From: Diplodia intermedia
Taxonomy: Eukaryota > Ascomycota > Dothideomycetes > Botryosphaeriales > Botryosphaeriaceae
DNA length: 64,000 bases
Reading direction: 5' to 3'
NCBI GenBank assembly: GCA_021495925.1
Contig: JAKEKT010000056.1
Coordinates: 62,001 to 126,000 of the forward strand
Shown: piece after piece, positions 58,984 through 64,000 of the stretch
How positions within the stretch are numbered: the first letter of the stretch is position 1
Layout of the letters: every line of letters starts with the position of its first letter
Program-made: the position numbers and the translations under genes
Notes under the pieces: model-generated
Databases searched by the model: none
Seen by the model: the letters and a program-made list of their open reading frames with translations, nothing else
Told to the model about the DNA's origin: nothing

Positions 58984-60225
58984 CGCGGAGCATGAGAAGC
59001 GGCGGCTGGCGCTGCTGCGGGAACTGTTGCTGCGGGACCGCGACGGCGTGAGGCTGCAAGCGGTGCGGTTGGTGCGGCGGCCGGTCTTCGTGCGGGAGCC
59101 GGGGCGGAGCGATGACGTGTCTGGAGTGGTTGAGGGTGGCGGCGAGGGAGGCGAGGTCGGCGATGAAGGAAATTGTTTGGTTTGAATTGAGGGGATTGCT
59201 GTTGGGGTGGCTGGGTTTTCGATTGGTGGGTGCGGTGCCGGGGTGGGGGAGAGGTAGGTCTTTGGCTGGGCTGGGCGGGGTTGGTTACTGGCTTTTTATC
59301 TCTCTCTTTTTTTTTTTTGGAGTTTCCGGTTACGAGGGTTTCTTGCGCCTTTTCATTCCCACTTGGAGGGTGGAATTGGAGCTTACGGATGGGAAAGCAC
59401 GGATGGGCGGGGGAAAAAGGGATAGGGAGGGAGGGAGTTGGCTATTTTGCTTGCACGGCGCGGTGGTTGGAGCCGGGCTTCGAAATTTTTTTCTTTTCAT
59501 ATCCATTCGTCTTGTCTTGTCTTGGCTTGGCGCTTGGAAAGTTGGTTTGGGGTGACGGTTTGATGGAAGAGCTGTTGGTATTTGGGAGATTCGACCTGAG
59601 CTGCTTTTTTTCTTCTTCTCAATACGTGCGGTATTCTTTGTTTTATTTTTAAGGCGCGGGGGGCGAAAAAACGCATTTAGCTTGGGAGAGTGGGACATGA
59701 AGTAGTAGGATGAGGGCCAAAAGTCCGTAGCGGTGATGAAGCGGGGAGGGGGAAAAGTGCTGTGGTATCAGTTTTGAACTGTCACTCGACTGACGTGGGA
59801 CTGACCCCGTCGTATCATTCCGAACAACCATCAAGATGAAAAGGCTGCTGCTCCACGATAGCCGGCTGGCAGACAGACCTGATTTTCCCAGCATCGACGT
59901 CGACGGCATCGAGTAGGGAGAAGCTGCTCGTCGCCGCCTCCGACGGACGACGCCCGAGCAGTTGCTCCTCCGTCATGCTCCGGCGCTGCCTTCATCTCGT
60001 ACCGTACAGCCTGATCGGGCGTATCATATATTCACCAGGTCTACAGGCAGTACAGTGCGTATACTAGGGATCTGGAAGTCAATCAAGGGGGCGAGAGCCC
60101 GCCTCGAAACCGGGCACACGCACACAAACTTCGGGAGTCTGGAGATGTATGATGAAGCCCCGGCCCGGCCCCGGCCTCGCGCCTTCCTGTCTCCCGCCTG
60201 TCTATACGTTAGCGCGTTCAATACC

Positions 60226-60259
60226 CTTCTTCTTCTTCTTCTTCTTCTTCTTCTTCTTC
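60226..60259. repeat. (TTC)n trinucleotide repeat
   Basis: About eleven TTC/CTT units in gene-free DNA. Confidence 0.9.
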
Positions 60260-60462
60260 ACTCACCCGACGATGGGATGCGTGAGAGGAGGAGGGGTGAT
60301 CGCCTTTTTATTTTTTTTCTCTTTCTTTTCCTCTGCTCGTGCGTGTAACGCGCGCGTGTGTGTGTTGACTTGCTCTACGCAATGTCGTCCACGTAAATCC
60401 TCAAAGGCAAAAACTTCTGGATATGGCTGGCAGGCTGGCTGCGAGACCGTCGTCGACGGTAG

Positions 60463-60469
60463 AGGCGGA

Positions 60470-60499
<30 letters not shown>
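60463..60499. repeat. (GGC)n trinucleotide repeat
   Basis: GGC repeat with one GGA unit. It creates poly-Gly and poly-Pro shadow ORFs on the two strands. Confidence 0.9.
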
Positions 60500-60500
<1 letters not shown>

Positions 60501-63111
60501 GGGGGCTTGAGGCCGGATTCACGTAGGGGAAAAAACGATGGCTGCGCGTCTCAGGACAAAGCCAGCCCGGGTCGGTGAGTCGTTCTCAGTCGGCGTAGCG
60601 GCCGGTTGTGCTATCTTCATGACGAGGCGAACGCTGGGTGCAGGCCAACAAGTCGCCGGGAGTGAAAGTATGGTTGGTGGTCGTTGTGGATAGAGTGCTT
60701 GAAAGACTCGAGGTGGCAGAGCGAGCCGCGCAGCTGGAGCCGCTTCGAATGCTAGAGGGTAGCAGGGTGCAGGGTGCTTGGAATTTCCTCGGGTGGCCGA
60801 TCCGCGGTGCAGGGCGGCTCTGAGTATCCGCCCCTCCCGCGATGGGGCTTCACTGGGGCCGCGCTGGGATCGAGCTCGAGCCAGATAGAGAAGATTGGGT
60901 GATTTGACTTACTCGCTCTGCATGAAGGCACGCGCTAAGCGGCTCGAGGCGCTAGAAGTCTATCTATGCATGCATGGGTCGCCAGCGTGACAATTCGTCG
61001 ATGCGTGCCGGCCTTATCATTGTTGAGGACATTGCATTCAGTTTCTGTCAGACGTTGAAGCATGTGATTCTCCCAATTCAAAGCATAGTGCAGCCGTTGG
61101 GCGGTTGAAGTGTTTGGATGTAGACGTGCAATAGATGATCAGACGACGGCTTCATCTACGTGGATCGCCTGTCATTGTTGATGAAATGACTGCGAAGGGA
61201 CGGTTGCTCTGTGTCCTACAGTGCCGTAGAGCGAGCCTCCGACTAATCTCCTGGTGTAGTCCATGAACAACGTCCGAGCCCTTCCTTGGGCATCCTGGTC
61301 TTGGGACTTCAACAAAAAGACTGCTCCGGATCAATAGTGGGCGCCACAACGCTTGTTCATTTAGACTTTGTCATACAATGTGCTTATGCGGGGCAATTTC
61401 CGACGTGCGCTGATGCTGTTGAGCTTGCGGAAGCGGGCGGGGTGCGATGTTTCCCCGGACGGGTAAGCAAGCCCATAGGATGCGGCGAAAACGGAGCTCG
61501 GGGTTTTCTGTAGTGAGCGGCGATACTATCCTGCGGCAGCGGCAGGAAGCAAAAGTATGGTGGGTGGCTGCGGGAGATGGACACGCATTGGCCGGTTCAC
61601 CGTGGAGACGGGCGATCGGGGCGAAGGCTGCGCTGTCGGTGTTTGTCACTGTTGCGATGGTTCGCTCGGACATGGAGATGATTGCCACAAGAAGAAGGAT
61701 GATCTGCAGACGGAGAAATGTGGGGAAGAGGCTCAAGCGATGACGCCGGCGCCAATCCCTGCGCGCTTTGTATCATGCCATCGTCATCGGTGGCTGCTCC
61801 ATCATCGATCGCACCGTGGCCGTTTGCTACGATTCTGGACGGGCCTCAAGGGATGAAGTTGGAGCATTTCGTCTCGGGGCCGTGATGACACACGGATTGC
61901 GTCGAAAATGTCGTCTCTCCTGAAGGCCCGGCGAGGCCGGCACTGGCTGTCATAGCTCGGGGAACGCAGGCGTGGACCATGGATCTGGAACGCGTCGGGC
62001 GCGTGCAGCTCAGCCTCAAGCCCCACCCAATCACGCTGCCCATTTGCCGCTAGCAACGGACGACTGCCAAGAGTGGTTGAGCGTCGGTGGCAACGGCCAT
62101 GCTGACGGCAGCGGGCGCCCCAGCAGAATTTTTTTCGACGCATGGCATGCGTGTTCTGGAAGGGCTGGCGTCGCTGTGATTGGCCTTGTTTCTTGGTGAG
62201 AGAAGGCTCGGCTCTGACAGGTTCGGGCACGACAGTCAGACGGCCACGCTCCAGGATGCGAGGACGCATGAGGGGTGTGGTGGCGTGCAGGGCCGGCAAG
62301 GCGGGCAGCGCTCGCTGAGAGGCTACGATGATGCTGAGGAAGGCCTGTGGCTGTCTGCATCAACCCCACAAACGCTAAGCACGCGCCCAGCTGCCAAGCA
62401 CCTATCAAGCATGGCCGACTGGCTGGGCAGACACGCTTCGTATTCTTATGTTCGCCACGGCCACCTCCCAGCTCCGCAGCGTCGATCCGACCATTTCCTC
62501 ATGGGCATCCGAACGCACGAATTGTGTCGCAGTGAAGCTGGTGTAGCACAGGACCGCGTGCTGCGTCATCTCGAGAGAGCATCGAACGTGGCTGCCGGCT
62601 CGGGCTAGAGGTGCAGGTGGCTTGCAGGGCCTTCGCGGTTGGTGTGGGTGGTAGCGGTATGGTAGCAGTAGCAGTAGCGGCGGGCGTACGCTGCGGCGGT
62701 CGTTCTGTGACGCTCGGCGTCCAATCCAGGGCGGCGGGGCCTGGCCGCCTGGGCTGCTAGCCGCATGGGATCTTGGGACGGGGCTGCTGGCCAGCGAGTG
62801 AGCATCTCGATGAGGCCACACGCATCGAGGGTGGAGTTGCGGCGGTCCTAGGCCGGTGCCAGGCCCCTCGAGAAGCCGCGCTAGGCTTCCCCGGCAATGC
62901 TTCGCGCCTGCCAATTGGCCTGCGCTCCTTCCCCAGATCCCCAATGCCCGTCTCCACGCCGCATGACGGTTTTCTACAAATACTGTGGCAGCCCGCGCTG
63001 TTGCTGCTCCTCCATCGTCGCCTCGACTCGTGACACGCTTCCTTCTCTCGGCTCGTTTCCTGACGAGTCTGCCTGTTTGCTCGACGCAGCAGCTCCCGCT
63101 TCCTGCCCATC

Positions 63112-64000
63112 ATGCCGTTCATGATCAAGAAACCCGAAGACGCCGTCGGCTCGGCCGTGCCCGCCATTGTCATTGGAGTCTTCGTTGCCTTCGGTGGTGT
63201 CCTCTATGGGTATGCAGCTGCCGTCTCCCATCGCCCCTTTGCGCATCACTGACGACGGCAGATATGATACCGGTACCATTGGCGACATTCTGGGCATGGA
63301 CTACTGGCAGAATCAATTCTCCACTGGCTACGTCAACCCCAAGACCAACCACCTGGACGTCACCTCCGACCAGACTTCCGAAATCGTCTCTATCCTCTCA
63401 GCCGGAACCTTCTTTGGTGCCCTCACTGCCGGCCCTACTGGTGACTTCTTCGGTCGTCGCTATGGCCTGATCGTCTCCACCCTCGTCTTCACCATCGGTG
63501 TCATCCTCCAGACTGCCGCAACTGCCATTCCCTTGTTTGTCGCCGGCCGCTTCTTCGCTGGATACGGAGTCGGCATGATCAGTGCTTTGATTCCTATGTA
63601 CCAGTCCGAGACTTCACCCAAGTGGATCCGTGGTACCATTGTCGGTTGCTACCAGCTTGCCATCACTATCGGTCTGCTGCTTGCTTCCATCGTTGGAAAC
63701 GCCACCAAAAATCGCAACGACTCTGGCTCTTACCGCATTCCCATCGCTGTCCAGTTTGCCTGGGCCATCATCCTGGTCGTCGGAATGCTCATCCTGCCCG
63801 AGACTCCACGTTTCCTCATCAAAAATGGCAAGCCCGAGCAAGCCGCCAGGTCGCTTGCGCGTCTGAGGAGGCTTGATGTGCAACACCCTGCCATCGTCGA
63901 GGAACTCGGCGAGATCACCGCCAACCACGAGTACGAGCTGTCTCTCGGAAAGGCCACCTACGGGGACTGCTTCCGCGGCAATCTTGGCAAGCGTCTGGCT
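63112..64000 (+). CDS. MFS sugar (hexose) transporter, 3'-truncated by window edge
   Basis: N-terminal part of a sugar-porter-family MFS protein in the plasma membrane, taking up monosaccharide, probably with protons. Exons 63112-63209 and 63262 to beyond the window (52-bp intron, GTATGC...GGCAG, with a CACTGAC branch site). TM1 spans the junction (VPAIVIGVFVAFGGVLYGYDTGTIGDI). Downstream are the loop motif DFFGRRYGL, TM3-TM5 with FVAGRFFAGYGVGMISALIPMYQSETSPKWIRG, the QLAITIGLLLASIVGN helix and PETPRFLIKNGK before the central cytosolic loop. These are the standard family signatures. About half of a usual ~530-aa protein is present. ATG 63112 is followed by MPFMIKKPED; a second in-frame Met lies three codons on. 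The nearby secreted beta-glucosidase suggests a shared sugar-use theme, which is inference. Confidence 0.93.

Larger units (their letters stand above)
58984..63111. other. 4.1-kb gene-poor region upstream of the sugar transporter
   Basis: The first 200 bases continue an open frame from the preceding gene (see findings). The rest has overlapping, domain-free ORFs and two trinucleotide repeats. No transposon remnant or RNA gene recognised. The distal kilobase is the transporter promoter. Confidence 0.5.

Noticed and set aside
61802..62944. Minus ORFs of 165 and 179 aa upstream of the transporter
   Set aside because: No domain or splice support; composition like neighbouring non-coding DNA.

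Overview
The window is chromosomal DNA of a filamentous ascomycete (Pezizomycotina). The evidence is GC-rich coding sequence, many 50-70 bp introns with GTRNGT donors, CTRAY branch sites and YAG acceptors, and fungus-specific families (MPH1, Zn2Cys6 factor, GPI-anchored Ser-rich protein, GH3 beta-glucosidase, MFS sugar porter). A Dothideomycete is my best guess but the sequence alone does not prove it. There are no prophages, CRISPR arrays, rRNA genes or intact transposons, and I recognised no tRNA gene.

Layout. 1-5 kb: 3' part of DNA topoisomerase I and an extended-SDR protein. 5-15.6 kb: a gene-poor, microsatellite-rich stretch whose only supportable gene is a tiny predicted secreted peptide gene near 14.7 kb. 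15.6-22.2 kb: a divergent pair, a BAH-PHD chromatin reader (-) and a long PH-domain protein (+). 24.1-30 kb: a short-chain dehydrogenase converging on a Zn2Cys6 transcription factor, then the F-actin capping protein beta subunit and a GPI-anchored Cys/Ser-rich surface protein. 30.5-37.1 kb: MPH1 helicase and a ZIP zinc transporter. 38.2-44 kb: alanyl-tRNA synthetase divergent from a small acidic conserved protein, then a PPxY-containing single-pass membrane protein. 44-49.3 kb: VPS8, the CORVET subunit. 49.3-53.1 kb: gene-free. 53.1-55.6 kb: secreted GH3 beta-glucosidase. 56.2-59.2 kb: a small coiled-coil protein with a PAM2 motif, divergent from a disordered Gln/Pro-rich protein whose frame appears disrupted. 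59-63.1 kb: gene-free. 63.1 kb to the edge: 5' part of an MFS sugar transporter.

Most genes are unrelated housekeeping functions: DNA topology and repair, translation, actin, vesicle tethering, metal and sugar uptake. There is no evident biosynthetic cluster. The loose functional associations are beta-glucosidase and sugar transporter within about 8 kb (cellobiose breakdown and hexose uptake), and the SDR with the adjacent transcription factor. The points most worth follow-up are the BAH-PHD protein (possible Polycomb reader), the 60-aa secreted peptide with a Kex2-like site, the PAM2 protein, the in-frame upstream extension of AlaRS (likely mitochondrial isoform), the uORF overlapping the VPS8 start codon, and the disrupted Gln/Pro-rich gene. 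Exon boundaries were derived by hand from splice signals and reading-frame continuity.
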